Source: Bdellovibrionales bacterium GWB1_55_8 (GTDB lineage Bacteria > Bdellovibrionota > UBA1018). From it: DNA of 64,000 nucleotides. The stretch is taken from the NCBI GenBank assembly GCA_001769835.1, contig MEPR01000052.1:61021-125020 (forward strand). The letters run 5' to 3'. The position numbers were made by a program, and so were the translations under genes. This document shows, one piece after another, positions 51,675 to 60,765 of this stretch. The notes under the pieces were generated by a model that made no database searches, was not told the origin of the DNA, and worked only from the letters and a program-made list of their open reading frames with translations. Each line of letters begins with the position of its first letter. Position 1 is the stretch's first letter.

Positions 51675-52695
51675 GTCGACGGGCCTGATCGCCGTTTTCG
51701 TCGGTGCATTTCTGGTAAGTCTAGCGCTTCCGAGTTCCGCGATGGCAGCGCGCCTCAAGGACCTTTGCACCGTCAAGGGTGTGAGGGAAAACATCCTGAT
51801 CGGTTACGGAATCGTGACCGGTTTGAAGGGAACCGGGGATTCCAGTGCGGACGTTACCGGTCAATCGCTCAGCAGGCTTTTCGGAAAGCTCGGGTTGGAC
51901 GTCCAGGGCGGCGGTGCGATCAAGTCGAAGAATTCGGCGGCAGTCATTGTCACTGCGAAATTGCCGCCCTTCGCGCGCGTTGGTAACGTCATAGACGTAA
52001 CTGTCAGTTCCGTGGGTGACTCCGGCAGCCTCGAAGGCGGCATCCTCCTTGTCACGCCTCTTCGCGCGGGCGACCAGAATGTTTATGCCGTTGCGCAGGG
52101 GCCGATCAGCATCGGCAGCGTCGCGGACGGATCCGGAAAAACTTTTCCGACTGTCGGACGGGTGGTCTCCGGAGCAACGATAGAAAAAGACGTCGACGTG
52201 AATTTCGCCGGCAAAAAGAGTTTCCGTCTTTCACTCCACAATCCTGATTTCACGACGGCGGCTCGCGTTTCGGCATTAATCAACGCGGAAATGGGCGGCA
52301 AGTACGCAACCTCGCGCGACAGTGGCACGATCGACATGGTGGTTCCATTCAACTATGAGGGAAATTCCGTCGAGCTTCTGGCGCGGATCGAAAACATATC
52401 GGTGAACGTCGACACGAAGGCAAAGGTCGTTCTCAATGAACGGACGGGCACCGTGGTGATGGGTGAAAATGTTCGTCTGAGTCCCGTTGCCATCGCGCAT
52501 GGCGAGCTCGCAATCGAGGTGAAGAGCTCTGACAAGAGCGCGCGCTCGGAGCGATTGATGGAGCTCAAGGGAGCTAACGTATCGGATCTTGTGAAGGCGC
52601 TGAATACGCTGGGCGTTCAGCCGAGAGATCTTACGGCGATTTTCCAAACCCTGAAGCAGGTGGGTGCGCTTCAAGCGGAATTGGAGATCATGTGA
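51646..52695 (+). CDS. flgI: Flagellar P-ring protein FlgI
   Basis: ARLKDLCTVKGVRENILIGYGIVTGLKGTGDSS...; VQPRDLTAIFQTLKQVGALQAELEIM. Confidence 0.96.
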   Translation: MNIALKPFNRSTGLIAVFVGAFLVSLALPSSAMAARLKDLCTVKGVRENILIGYGIVTGLKGTGDSSADVTGQSLSRLFGKLGLDVQGGGAIKSKNSAAVIVTAKLPPFARVGNVIDVTVSSVGDSGSLEGGILLVTPLRAGDQNVYAVAQGPISIGSVADGSGKTFPTVGRVVSGATIEKDVDVNFAGKKSFRLSLHNPDFTTAARVSALINAEMGGKYATSRDSGTIDMVVPFNYEGNSVELLARIENISVNVDTKAKVVLNERTGTVVMGENVRLSPVAIAHGELAIEVKSSDKSARSERLMELKGANVSDLVKALNTLGVQPRDLTAIFQTLKQVGALQAELEIM

Positions 52696-52916
52696 TGGAA
52701 AAGGAGAGAATAACGCACGCCGAGGCGTGCGATGAAATCCGCGAACGGTGTTCTGGTGGCCCGAACGTCATGGAAGATGAGGGCATCCAGGAAACGAGAC
52801 AGGAACAACGGCCTGCTAGGATGGTGGGTTATACTGCTCTTGAATTCGCCCAGACCGGCATGGAAGCCGGGCGTGGCTGCTCGAACACTGAATCGCGGCG
52901 GAGGGGGGAAGGATGA
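52695..52916 (+). CDS. Candidate small ORF between flgI and flgJ, overlapping both neighbours
   Basis: ATG overlaps flgI TGA (TGATG); its TGA overlaps flgJ ATG (ATGA); no family recognised. Confidence 0.3.
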   Translation: MEKERITHAEACDEIRERCSGGPNVMEDEGIQETRQEQRPARMVGYTALEFAQTGMEAGRGCSNTESRRRGEG

Positions 52917-53419
52917 GTGCGCCGATCGCCCCGGTGCGACCAGCCCTTCCCCCCTCTCCCCCCAAAGAGCCTGGTGGCAGGGCATTGACGGGCGCCAGTA
53001 CTCCAGCCAGGCGAGCGGTAAACATAGATCGTTCCCGAGTGGATCCGGCAACTATTCAGGTGGCCGAGGGCATGGAAGCCATGTTCGTGGATTACATGAT
53101 GAAAGTGATGCGGGAAACCGTCCCGGAAAATGAAATGAGCATGAGTTCTCCGGCAACCAAGATCTACCAGAGCATGCTCGATTCGGAATACGCTCAGAAG
53201 GCGGCACGAGCCGGCGGATTCGGTCTTGCCGACCAGGTCATTGCTTATCTCGAATCACAAAGATACACTCAGAGACAGGGGAGATTGGCCCCACCTGCGA
53301 AGGCAGCAGGGGTGAACCAGGGAGCGGTTCATCATCAGGACCCGACGGGCTCTGCCCGTCCAACAGGAGGTACAAATGAGGGTCAATTCGACGATTCATC
53401 ACCCAGCGCAAACCGCTGA
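52913..53419 (+). CDS. flgJ: Rod-binding protein FlgJ (N-terminal domain only, no muramidase)
   Basis: GMEAMFVDYMMKVMRETVPENEMSMSSPATKIYQSMLDSEYAQKAARAGGFGLADQVIAYL; 168 aa. Confidence 0.88.
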   Translation: MSAPIAPVRPALPPSPPKEPGGRALTGASTPARRAVNIDRSRVDPATIQVAEGMEAMFVDYMMKVMRETVPENEMSMSSPATKIYQSMLDSEYAQKAARAGGFGLADQVIAYLESQRYTQRQGRLAPPAKAAGVNQGAVHHQDPTGSARPTGGTNEGQFDDSSPSANR

Positions 53420-53708
53420 TGCTGGCGCCGCCAAGAAGGCGGGAAAAACAGATCAGGCCGACTCGCGACGCAATGATCGCGCGAGCGCGCCGCAAACGAC
53501 CATTCCCGGCAGCGTGAACGCGGAGATCTCGTCGCGTGGTCGAGAGTTGGCGCGCGCGAAAAGTGTCGCTGAATCAGCGCCTGATATTCGCGAAGGCAAA
53601 ATCGCCGAACTCAAGCAAAGAATTGCAGCAGGCAAATACAATGTGAGTCCCGAGGCGATTTCGGATCGGCTCGTTGACGAGCATCTTAGCACTTCCGGTC
53701 TCTCTTAG
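53376..53708 (+). CDS. flgM: Negative regulator of flagellin synthesis FlgM (anti-sigma-28)
   Basis: C-terminal REGKIAELKQRIAAGKYNVSPEAISDRLVDEHL. Confidence 0.88.
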   Translation: MRVNSTIHHPAQTADAGAAKKAGKTDQADSRRNDRASAPQTTIPGSVNAEISSRGRELARAKSVAESAPDIREGKIAELKQRIAAGKYNVSPEAISDRLVDEHLSTSGLS

Positions 53709-53764
53709 AGAGTGTGCTGGGCCTGCTACAGCGGGCCTGAAGCCGGAATCCGCGCTCTTCCAGG

Positions 53765-54310
53765 ATGGAAGAGGAAAGCGATCAGGAGGATTGCGAAGTG
53801 GAACGACCGCTCAGTCAGATTCATGAAGCGCTCCAGAGGCTCGTCGGTCTTCACCGACAGCTGCTGGACACCGTTCGAATGGAGCGGGAGGCGCTCGTTC
53901 AGGCGGACGCCCCAAGGATCCAGGAAGCCACATGTGCCAAGCAGGCTTTGATAGAGGCCATTCGGCAGGCCGAATCAGAACGATTGAAGCGGACCGGAGA
54001 ACTTGCCCTTCTCTGGAAGAAGCCGCTCCGCGAACTCACGATCACGAACATCGTGCTCGCGATCCAGGGCGTGGACCCGAAATCCGCTGAACAGTTCCGA
54101 AGCATTCAGAACACGCTGGTGATCATGGTTCAGCGAATCAGCGATCAAAACAGGGACAATCAGACTTTTGTCGAGCGCTCACTCGAGCATGTGAAGAACA
54201 TGAAAAAGAATGTGCTTGGGGAAAGCGCGCCCAAGACCAACACCTATACGCAACAGGGGCAACGCTCGAATCCCGTGGCAGGCGCGCGTCTGATTTCCAA
54301 GGAGGCATGA
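53765..54310 (+). CDS. flgN: Flagellar export chaperone FlgN-like
   Basis: Helical 181-aa protein between flgM and flgK; LHRQLLDTVRMEREALVQADAPRIQEATCAKQALIEAIRQAE. Confidence 0.8.
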   Translation: MEEESDQEDCEVERPLSQIHEALQRLVGLHRQLLDTVRMEREALVQADAPRIQEATCAKQALIEAIRQAESERLKRTGELALLWKKPLRELTITNIVLAIQGVDPKSAEQFRSIQNTLVIMVQRISDQNRDNQTFVERSLEHVKNMKKNVLGESAPKTNTYTQQGQRSNPVAGARLISKEA

Positions 54311-54317
54311 GGTAGAG

Positions 54318-55739
54318 ATGGGACTTCCGAACGTATTCAATACCGGCCGCTCAGGAATGATGGCATCGAAAGCCGCGATCGCCACCGCCGGTCACAATAT
54401 TTCAAATGCGAATACGGAAGGATTTTCCCGGCAGCGCGTCCAGACATCGCCGGATACACCAAGACCCGCACTGGGCTCTCACGCGCTGGTGGGAACCGGC
54501 ACTCTTGTTTCACGTGTGGAGCGCATCAACGACGAATATGTGGAAAAGCAGATTCGAAACGGCACGCGGGACATGTCTCACATGGAAGAAAAGGACATGG
54601 CGCTACGCCAGACCGAGGATATTTTCAACGAAATGAACGGGGAGGGCCTGAATCGGCTTGTCGCACGGTTCTTCAATGAGTTCCGGAAGCTCGGAAACGA
54701 GCCTGACAATGAAGCTGTCAGACAGTCGGTCCGTGAGGCCTCGCAGGCGATGGTGAACGACTTTCACCGGCTCCGCAATTCGGTTCAAGAGGTCCGGACG
54801 CACATTGATTCAAGGCTTGATGGCTACACCTCGGAAGTAAATTCAATCGTCGATGACCTGAAGGAGCTGAATCAGAAGATCAAAGCGGTGGAAATCGGCG
54901 GGGCATCGCCGAATGATCTTCTGGACAAGCGTGATGCCGCCCTGAGAAAACTCAGTTCGTACATGGACCTCAACATGCACAAGGACTCATCGGGCGGGTA
55001 CGTCGTCGATATCAAGGGAGTGGGCCCGCTCATCGTTGGAAGCCAGGCAGAGAAGTTCTCGGTGTTTCGGTCGCCGGCAGATGATCAGGGCAAGCCGGAA
55101 AACGCGCTCGACATCTCCTCGTCTTCCAGTGTCGCTTCCACCGTCACGCACCAGATCAAAGGTGGCAAGATCGGGGCTCTTCTCGAAGTCCGCGATCAGA
55201 CCCTTTCGACGATCATTGATCGCCTGGATGAGCTCGCATTCAATGTCGGAAACGCCGTGAACCGCATTCATCAGCAGGGTTTCACCCGAGACGGTCTGCA
55301 GGGTGTGGCCTTTTTCCGCAATATCCAGAACAGGGAGCGCGCCGCTGAGTTCATCGGATTGTCTGATGCGGTTTCCGCAAGCGTGAATAACATCGCTACG
55401 GCAGCGCAGCCGGACTCACCCGGAGACAACCGCATCGCGATCGCAATCTCCGGCATTCAGTACCAGCAGCTCATGAACGACAACAAATCCACACTCGACG
55501 ATTTTTATAACTCGATCGTCAGTGATGTGGGCGTGGCGACTTCCCGGAACCGTTCAGCCCTGAATCAGCAGAAGGATATCGTGACGCAGTTGAACAAGAT
55601 GCGGGACCGGATTTCCGGTGTTTCCATAGACGAGGAGACGGCCAATTTGATGCAGTATCAGCATACTTTCGACGCTTCAGCCAAGGTTATTCAGGTGGCC
55701 GATGAATTGCTGAAGACCATTCTGGATCTGAAGCGATGA
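54318..55739 (+). CDS. flgK: Flagellar hook-associated protein 1 FlgK
   Basis: NTGRSGMMASKAAIATAGHNISNANTEGFSRQRV; C-terminal GVSIDEETANLMQYQHTFDASAKVIQVADELLKTILDL. Confidence 0.96.
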   Translation: MGLPNVFNTGRSGMMASKAAIATAGHNISNANTEGFSRQRVQTSPDTPRPALGSHALVGTGTLVSRVERINDEYVEKQIRNGTRDMSHMEEKDMALRQTEDIFNEMNGEGLNRLVARFFNEFRKLGNEPDNEAVRQSVREASQAMVNDFHRLRNSVQEVRTHIDSRLDGYTSEVNSIVDDLKELNQKIKAVEIGGASPNDLLDKRDAALRKLSSYMDLNMHKDSSGGYVVDIKGVGPLIVGSQAEKFSVFRSPADDQGKPENALDISSSSSVASTVTHQIKGGKIGALLEVRDQTLSTIIDRLDELAFNVGNAVNRIHQQGFTRDGLQGVAFFRNIQNRERAAEFIGLSDAVSASVNNIATAAQPDSPGDNRIAIAISGIQYQQLMNDNKSTLDDFYNSIVSDVGVATSRNRSALNQQKDIVTQLNKMRDRISGVSIDEETANLMQYQHTFDASAKVIQVADELLKTILDLKR

Positions 55740-55764
55740 CAGCGCGGGATGAAACGGTGATTGG

Positions 55765-56742
55765 ATGAGAGTGACTCAGAACTCAAATTTCGAGACGATT
55801 CGCGACAGCATCCAGCGGAGCAAGGGCCGGATGGAGAATCTGCAGCAGCAGTCGGCGACGCTGAAGAAGCTGAATACGCCTTCGGATGACCCGATCGGCG
55901 CAGCCAAGGTTTTAGAGGTCAGGACGGACAAGGTGATTAACGATCAATTTCAGATGAACACCAAGCTGGCGGAGACCTTTTTGCAGAACACCGACCATGC
56001 GGTGGGTGAGCTGGCGGATATCATGGTCCGGGCGAAGGAAATCGCTCTGGGTCAGGCCAGCGGCGCGAGCTCTAACGAAAGCACGCGCCTGGGGGTGGCC
56101 GAAGAGGTGACCCAGCTCTTCCAGCAGGCAGTCGCAGCGGCAAATCGACGAATCGGGGACAATTACCTTTTAGGTGGTTATAAGAGTTCTCGGCCGCCGG
56201 TGGACCCGGATGGCCGCTATACGGGCGACGACGGCCAAAGAATGGTCGAGATCGCGAAGGACATCTTCATTTCCACGAACATCCCGGGATTGGATGTTTT
56301 CAACACGAACCCGAAAGGGTCGAGTGACGGCAATCAGGTTTATGGAAGACGGCCCGCCAGCCTTCTTTCAGAGGCAGGAGCGCCCTCGGGGCAGGGTTTT
56401 CAGGAAAACGTAAATGTGTTCGACGAAATTCAGAATCTCCGCATTGCATTATTAACAGGGGATCTGGAAGGGGTGCGTGGAACGCTTGACCGATTTGATC
56501 AGGCACACGGAAAGCTCATAGCCGTTCGAGCCAAAATTGGTTCCCGATTACAGGGGCTCCAAAGCGCGGGTCAGGCCACTGAGCGTCATAATTTGACTAA
56601 TGCTCAGCTCACCTCCGCCTTGGAGGATGCAGATATGGCCCAAGTTGTAAGCGACCTGGCAAAGGAAGAAACTGTCTTCCGAAGCGCACTTGCCAGCTCG
56701 CAAAAGCTCATTCAACCGACTTTGTTGGATTTTCTAAAATGA
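55765..56742 (+). CDS. flgL: Flagellar hook-associated protein 3 FlgL
   Basis: MRVTQNSNFETIRDSIQRSKGRMENLQQQSATLKKLNTPSDDPIGA; C-terminal LAKEETVFRSALASSQKLIQPTLLDFLK. Confidence 0.95.
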   Translation: MRVTQNSNFETIRDSIQRSKGRMENLQQQSATLKKLNTPSDDPIGAAKVLEVRTDKVINDQFQMNTKLAETFLQNTDHAVGELADIMVRAKEIALGQASGASSNESTRLGVAEEVTQLFQQAVAAANRRIGDNYLLGGYKSSRPPVDPDGRYTGDDGQRMVEIAKDIFISTNIPGLDVFNTNPKGSSDGNQVYGRRPASLLSEAGAPSGQGFQENVNVFDEIQNLRIALLTGDLEGVRGTLDRFDQAHGKLIAVRAKIGSRLQGLQSAGQATERHNLTNAQLTSALEDADMAQVVSDLAKEETVFRSALASSQKLIQPTLLDFLK

Positions 56743-56854
56743 TATTAAGCATTTTCCTCGACGCTCGGGGACAAAAACATTGCATCAAGCTGGGCGTTGG
56801 AATAATAGTTCCTCCGGTAAAGGATTACACGCCTTTCGCAGAGATGGAGATCTT

Positions 56855-57076
56855 ATGTTAGTGTTAACCCGGAAGTTGGGGGAAAGTATTGCCATTGATG
56901 ACCACATAAAGATCGTTGTGGTTCAAATCAAAGGCAAGCAGGTGCGACTGGGCATTCAGGCACCAAAGGAAACTAAGATCCACCGTGAAGAGGTCTATAC
57001 GGCCATTCAGGATCAGAACAAACAGGCTGCAAAGCCAGTGGCGATGGCCCAAGTTTCGAAGATCCTGAAAGGGTAG
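56855..57076 (+). CDS. csrA: Carbon storage regulator CsrA
   Basis: MLVLTRKLGESIAIDDHIKIVVVQIKGKQVRLGIQAPKETKIHREEVYTAIQ; start at 56855 (ORF track starts upstream). Confidence 0.97.
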   Translation: MLVLTRKLGESIAIDDHIKIVVVQIKGKQVRLGIQAPKETKIHREEVYTAIQDQNKQAAKPVAMAQVSKILKG

Positions 57077-57103
57077 TAGACCATTTTAACCAAGGGGCAA
57101 GGC

Positions 57104-57646
57104 GTGATTATAAAAACTGAAAGCTTTGGCCAGCTGACAGTGAGCGATGAGGAGATCATCCTCATTCCGCAGGGCATTCTGGGATTTCCTGAGTGCAAGC
57201 GATACTGCCTTGTTGACCCGGGTGACGAGACCTTGATCGTCTGGTTGCAGTCGCTCGACAATCCGGCCATCTCATTTCCTTTGCTCGAGCCGAAAATTTT
57301 CCGACCCGACTATACGGCGCGACTTTCAGCGGCCGAACTTCGCGAACTCAAACTCGAGAACATCAATCAGTCGGCCGTCTTCAGCATTCTCACGATTTCC
57401 GAGGATGTCACGCAGATGACCGCAAACCTCAAAGCACCTCTTGTCATCAACCTGAAAGAAAAGCTGGCGAGGCAGGTCGTACTTCAGGAGAACGAGTACA
57501 GCATCAAGCACCTCATGTTCAAGGAATTGCGGGCACACCTGATCACCATTCAGGCGCAACACCGTAAGCCGACTCAGCATGCGGTTTCGACCATCCCAAT
57601 TCGGGATATTCCGCCGTCTCTTACCGTAAAGACACTTCACGCCTGA
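57104..57646 (+). CDS. fliW: Flagellar assembly factor FliW
   Basis: FGQLTVSDEEIILIPQGILGFPECKRYCLVDPGDETLIVWLQSLDNPAISFPLLEP; directly after csrA. Confidence 0.96.
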   Translation: MIIKTESFGQLTVSDEEIILIPQGILGFPECKRYCLVDPGDETLIVWLQSLDNPAISFPLLEPKIFRPDYTARLSAAELRELKLENINQSAVFSILTISEDVTQMTANLKAPLVINLKEKLARQVVLQENEYSIKHLMFKELRAHLITIQAQHRKPTQHAVSTIPIRDIPPSLTVKTLHA

Positions 57647-57652
57647 ACGTGA

Positions 57653-57671
57653 GGAGCCAAGGAATGGCTTC
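57653..57671 (+). promoter_or_regulatory. Putative CsrA-type site: hairpin GGAGCCA-AGGAA-TGGCTTC enclosing SD/start codon of the caspase-like gene
   Basis: 7-bp stem (one G-U), pentaloop AGGAA with GGA; start ATG 57664-57666 begins in the loop. Confidence 0.45.
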
Positions 57672-59025
57672 CGTGCAAATTCGGAAATTTCTGACTACCG
57701 GCCTGATGATCGTGTTTTCAGCTGGTTTGCCTCCCGCACAGGCCGGAGGAGCGAAGACGCATACCTTGTTCCTCGGCGCCGCGGGTGAGCCCGCTGGCAG
57801 CACGACTTTATTTGACCTATCACTTCGAACCGCCGGAGCCTATTTTTCGACTGCAAAGCACCCCGTGAAGCTTGTCTTCGACGGAGGACATTCGGTGACA
57901 GAAAAAATCGCGGCCCAGTTTTACGATGAGCGTGAGGACATTTCGCCCGAAACGGCCAAGGGATCCCTGCGCGCACTCAAAAAAGACATTGAGCGCGGCA
58001 AAATAAAAAAGGGCGAACAGGTGTTGGTGGCGCTCGTATCTCACGGCGCACGTCGCGAGGGGGACGAAGCCGCAACTCACGGAGTCAGCATTGGAAGGCA
58101 GCAGTTGTTGCAGAGCAGGGAGTTGATCCCGCTCCGGGATGCCGCCGAAAAAGCCGGCGTTCGTCTTGCGATCATCGATCAATCCTGTTTTTCCGGCGAT
58201 ACGCTTGCGATCGCCAGCGACAAGACGTGCGTTGTGTCTGCGACGGGAGAGGATGTCGTCAGCTATCCCGTGGAATCGGAGAGTTTCTGGAAAAATGTGA
58301 ACCCAGGAGTCTCGCTCGAGGAAGCATTTCTCAGGGGCCGCAGCCAACGCGCATATCCATCTGTCCCGATGATTTCCACCGCGGCCGGCAAGGCCACGGC
58401 CGAGCTCATCCGGGAAGTGTCGGCTTCATTGATAGGATGGGTGAGTGATCTCGAGAAGCAGGCGGATAAACATTGCGTTGCCGGTTGTTCACAGAATTTT
58501 CCAGCTGAGGACACTACGGCGAAGCTTGATCACGCGATGACAAAAATAGCGAAGACCGCAATCATGGATTCCGAGGCGCTCAAGAAATTTCGAGTGGCGC
58601 TTGAAGAACAATATCGGTTTTTGCACGAATTGTTTTTCCTCACCAGTGATCTCAAGGCCAAGGATAAGCGACAGGAAAAGCTGGTCGACGGCGCCAAGGT
58701 GGATTGGAAATACATGGTTGGCTTTGATCAGGCCGAATTGCGGCAGATGCTCGAGACTGAGCTGGCCTCAGGGGGTTCGATGAAATTCGCCCTCGAAGAG
58801 GAGCTCAAGCAGCTTCCACTGGTCGAGGAGGTTCGTGCTCGCCTCTTGTCCGAGAACGAGGAGTTCCGGAAGTATGTCGAGGCCCACGCACGGTATAAGC
58901 AACTTTTCGGCAAGATGTGGCAAGAGTCGGTGAGGGTTTCTTTGCTTGAGCGTGGCGCGTACGACCGCATTTATAGAAGCATGAAAAGCGAGGGAGCCAA
59001 TCCATGCAGAGATTTCGTATTCTGA
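57664..59025 (+). CDS. Secreted caspase-like (clan CD) protein
   Basis: Signal-like MASVQIRKFLTTGLMIVFSAGLPPAQAGG; dyad-type motifs VLVALVSHGARREG (His) and RLAIIDQSCFSGDT (Cys), the HG...DxCxSG pattern of caspase-like folds. Confidence 0.75.
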   Translation: MASVQIRKFLTTGLMIVFSAGLPPAQAGGAKTHTLFLGAAGEPAGSTTLFDLSLRTAGAYFSTAKHPVKLVFDGGHSVTEKIAAQFYDEREDISPETAKGSLRALKKDIERGKIKKGEQVLVALVSHGARREGDEAATHGVSIGRQQLLQSRELIPLRDAAEKAGVRLAIIDQSCFSGDTLAIASDKTCVVSATGEDVVSYPVESESFWKNVNPGVSLEEAFLRGRSQRAYPSVPMISTAAGKATAELIREVSASLIGWVSDLEKQADKHCVAGCSQNFPAEDTTAKLDHAMTKIAKTAIMDSEALKKFRVALEEQYRFLHELFFLTSDLKAKDKRQEKLVDGAKVDWKYMVGFDQAELRQMLETELASGGSMKFALEEELKQLPLVEEVRARLLSENEEFRKYVEAHARYKQLFGKMWQESVRVSLLERGAYDRIYRSMKSEGANPCRDFVF

Positions 59026-59399
59026 TTTTATTGTTCTCCGCGATGTTTCTCTCGACTGCTCATGCGACTGCACCCCTGGTGTGCGGCACGTATTCGATCG
59101 TGGGCATAGTTGAAGTCAGAGGCCCGAGCGCAACGCTGGTGATTTTTCCGGGCAGTTTGAGTGAAACCCGCCTTCGGTTACGGGCTTCCGCGGCGGACCC
59201 TCGCGCAGGAGTGAGTGCGTTGATGTCAATCCGCGCGTTTTCCGGTGCCAAGGTAAGGGTCGAGGGGCGTATCCGGAAAACGGTTTCCGATCGCAGTGGC
59301 GAGCTTGAGTTGCTGTCTTTCGAACGAGCCATCGGGTCGGAGATCAAAGAGGGTGGCGCTGAGGCTCTCAAGCTGCTCGAAAAGATTCAGTGCGGCTGA
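59004..59399 (+). CDS. Small secreted protein of unknown function, coupled to caspase-like gene
   Basis: Signal-like MQRFRILILLFSAMFLSTAHA; 22-nt overlap with the upstream gene; two Cys in the mature part (LVCGTYS, IQCG). Confidence 0.65.
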   Translation: MQRFRILILLFSAMFLSTAHATAPLVCGTYSIVGIVEVRGPSATLVIFPGSLSETRLRLRASAADPRAGVSALMSIRAFSGAKVRVEGRIRKTVSDRSGELELLSFERAIGSEIKEGGAEALKLLEKIQCG

Positions 59400-59402
59400 G
59401 AA

Positions 59403-60101
59403 TCAGCCCTTTCGCGCACGCTTAGCCATTTCGAGATACGCGATGGCTTCGCGATTTCCGGGATCCTGCCTCGCTACCATCTCCCACTCCAGCTCAGCAT
59501 CAAGAACATTTCCCTGACTGTAGTGAAGGAGGCCTAATTGGAGGCTTGCGGGTGTGTAGTCGGGGCGCTCCCTTTTGAGGGATTGGAGCTCCTGCATTGC
59601 GCGTGAAAGGAATCCCTTTTTTGCATACGCTTTCGCCAAGCGGATGCGGATCTCTGGGGTCATCGGGTCGAGGCCCGCGGCAGTGGCGTATTCGTCGATG
59701 GCTTCATCGTAGCGACGGTATCTGAAATAGAGGTCCGCCAGCTCCAGATGTTTCACCGCGAACTTCTTGTCCACCTCCGTATTCGGATCTCCCGGCTTTC
59801 TGGATACGGACTGGTTTGCCAGCTCGAACACCCGTCGCGCCTCATCGTACTTGCCCACGTCATTGAACAGAACCGAAAGGCAAATGGCTGCATCGGTGTG
59901 ATGAGGATCGATGGCGAGAGCGCGCTTAAGCGATTCCACGGTTTTTCCAAGCTGGCCCTGGAAGTAGTGGAACATGCCGACAAAGTAATGTGAATCAGCC
60001 GAGTTCGGCTGCTCCTGCATTCGTTGCTGAATCAGGACGTCTGCCTTCTGGAATTCTCTCCGGCTCAGGAGATCCTGGATTTCGCGATCTCTGCCCTGCA
60101 T
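59403..60101 (-). CDS. TPR-repeat protein
   Basis: Repeated TPR motifs (ADSHYFVGMFHYFQGQLGKTVESLKRALAIDP, ADLYFRYRRYDEAIDEYATAAGLDP). Confidence 0.88.
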   Translation of the reverse strand: MQGRDREIQDLLSRREFQKADVLIQQRMQEQPNSADSHYFVGMFHYFQGQLGKTVESLKRALAIDPHHTDAAICLSVLFNDVGKYDEARRVFELANQSVSRKPGDPNTEVDKKFAVKHLELADLYFRYRRYDEAIDEYATAAGLDPMTPEIRIRLAKAYAKKGFLSRAMQELQSLKRERPDYTPASLQLGLLHYSQGNVLDAELEWEMVARQDPGNREAIAYLEMAKRARKG

Positions 60102-60742
60102 TAATTTCCTTCACCCATGATGCGGGCGAGCTTCTGCTTGGCTTCTGTGGCGGCTTGGGTTTCCGGGTAGGCTTCGATCAACTTTTTAAAGCGCGGACCG
60201 GCGGCACCCAGGTGGCCACGGGTATAGTAAAAATTTCCCACATAAAGTTCTTTTCTCGCGAGCATCTCGCGTGCGCGATTAATGTCTTCTCGTGCTTCCT
60301 TGACGAATTCGGAGTTCGGATTGCGTGCTATAAACTCGTTGTAGGCAGCCAGCGACTTCTGCGCAGAGGAGAGGTCCTTCGAGACGTTTTCCGGAATATC
60401 CATGAAGTACGATTTTCCGATCCGGAAATTCGCATAAGCGGCTTTCTCGTGTTTTGGATGAAGATCGCGGAACGACTCGTAGGAAACGGCGGCCTCCAGA
60501 AACGATTCCTGAAGAAAATAAACATCCGCTATTCGCAGGAGGGACTCGGCAGCGAACTTCGAGTATGGAAACTTGTTTTTGACGGACTTGAACTTATCGA
60601 TGGCGATCTGGTAATGGCTGCTTTCCACTTCAGCTTCAGCATCACGAAACAAGGATTCAGGATCGGCCTCATCGACTCCTTTTCCCGAACAGCCGGCGAC
60701 CATCAATGATAATGCAACCATCCATGTCCATAGCGCGCGCAT
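60101..60742 (-). CDS. bamD: Outer membrane protein assembly factor BamD
   Basis: Lipobox LMVAGCSGKG; YQIAIDKFKSVKNKFPYSKFAAESLLRIADVYFLQESFLEAAVSYESFRDLHPKHEKAAYANFRIGKSYF. Confidence 0.9.
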   Translation of the reverse strand: MRALWTWMVALSLMVAGCSGKGVDEADPESLFRDAEAEVESSHYQIAIDKFKSVKNKFPYSKFAAESLLRIADVYFLQESFLEAAVSYESFRDLHPKHEKAAYANFRIGKSYFMDIPENVSKDLSSAQKSLAAYNEFIARNPNSEFVKEAREDINRAREMLARKELYVGNFYYTRGHLGAAGPRFKKLIEAYPETQAATEAKQKLARIMGEGN

Positions 60743-60765
60743 AACTCAGATGTAGACCATGGCGC

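Noticed and set aside
54506-54516. Possible third parS (TGTTTCACGTG) in flgK
   Set aside because: Only a half-site; the right arm (TGGAGC) does not complete the palindrome.
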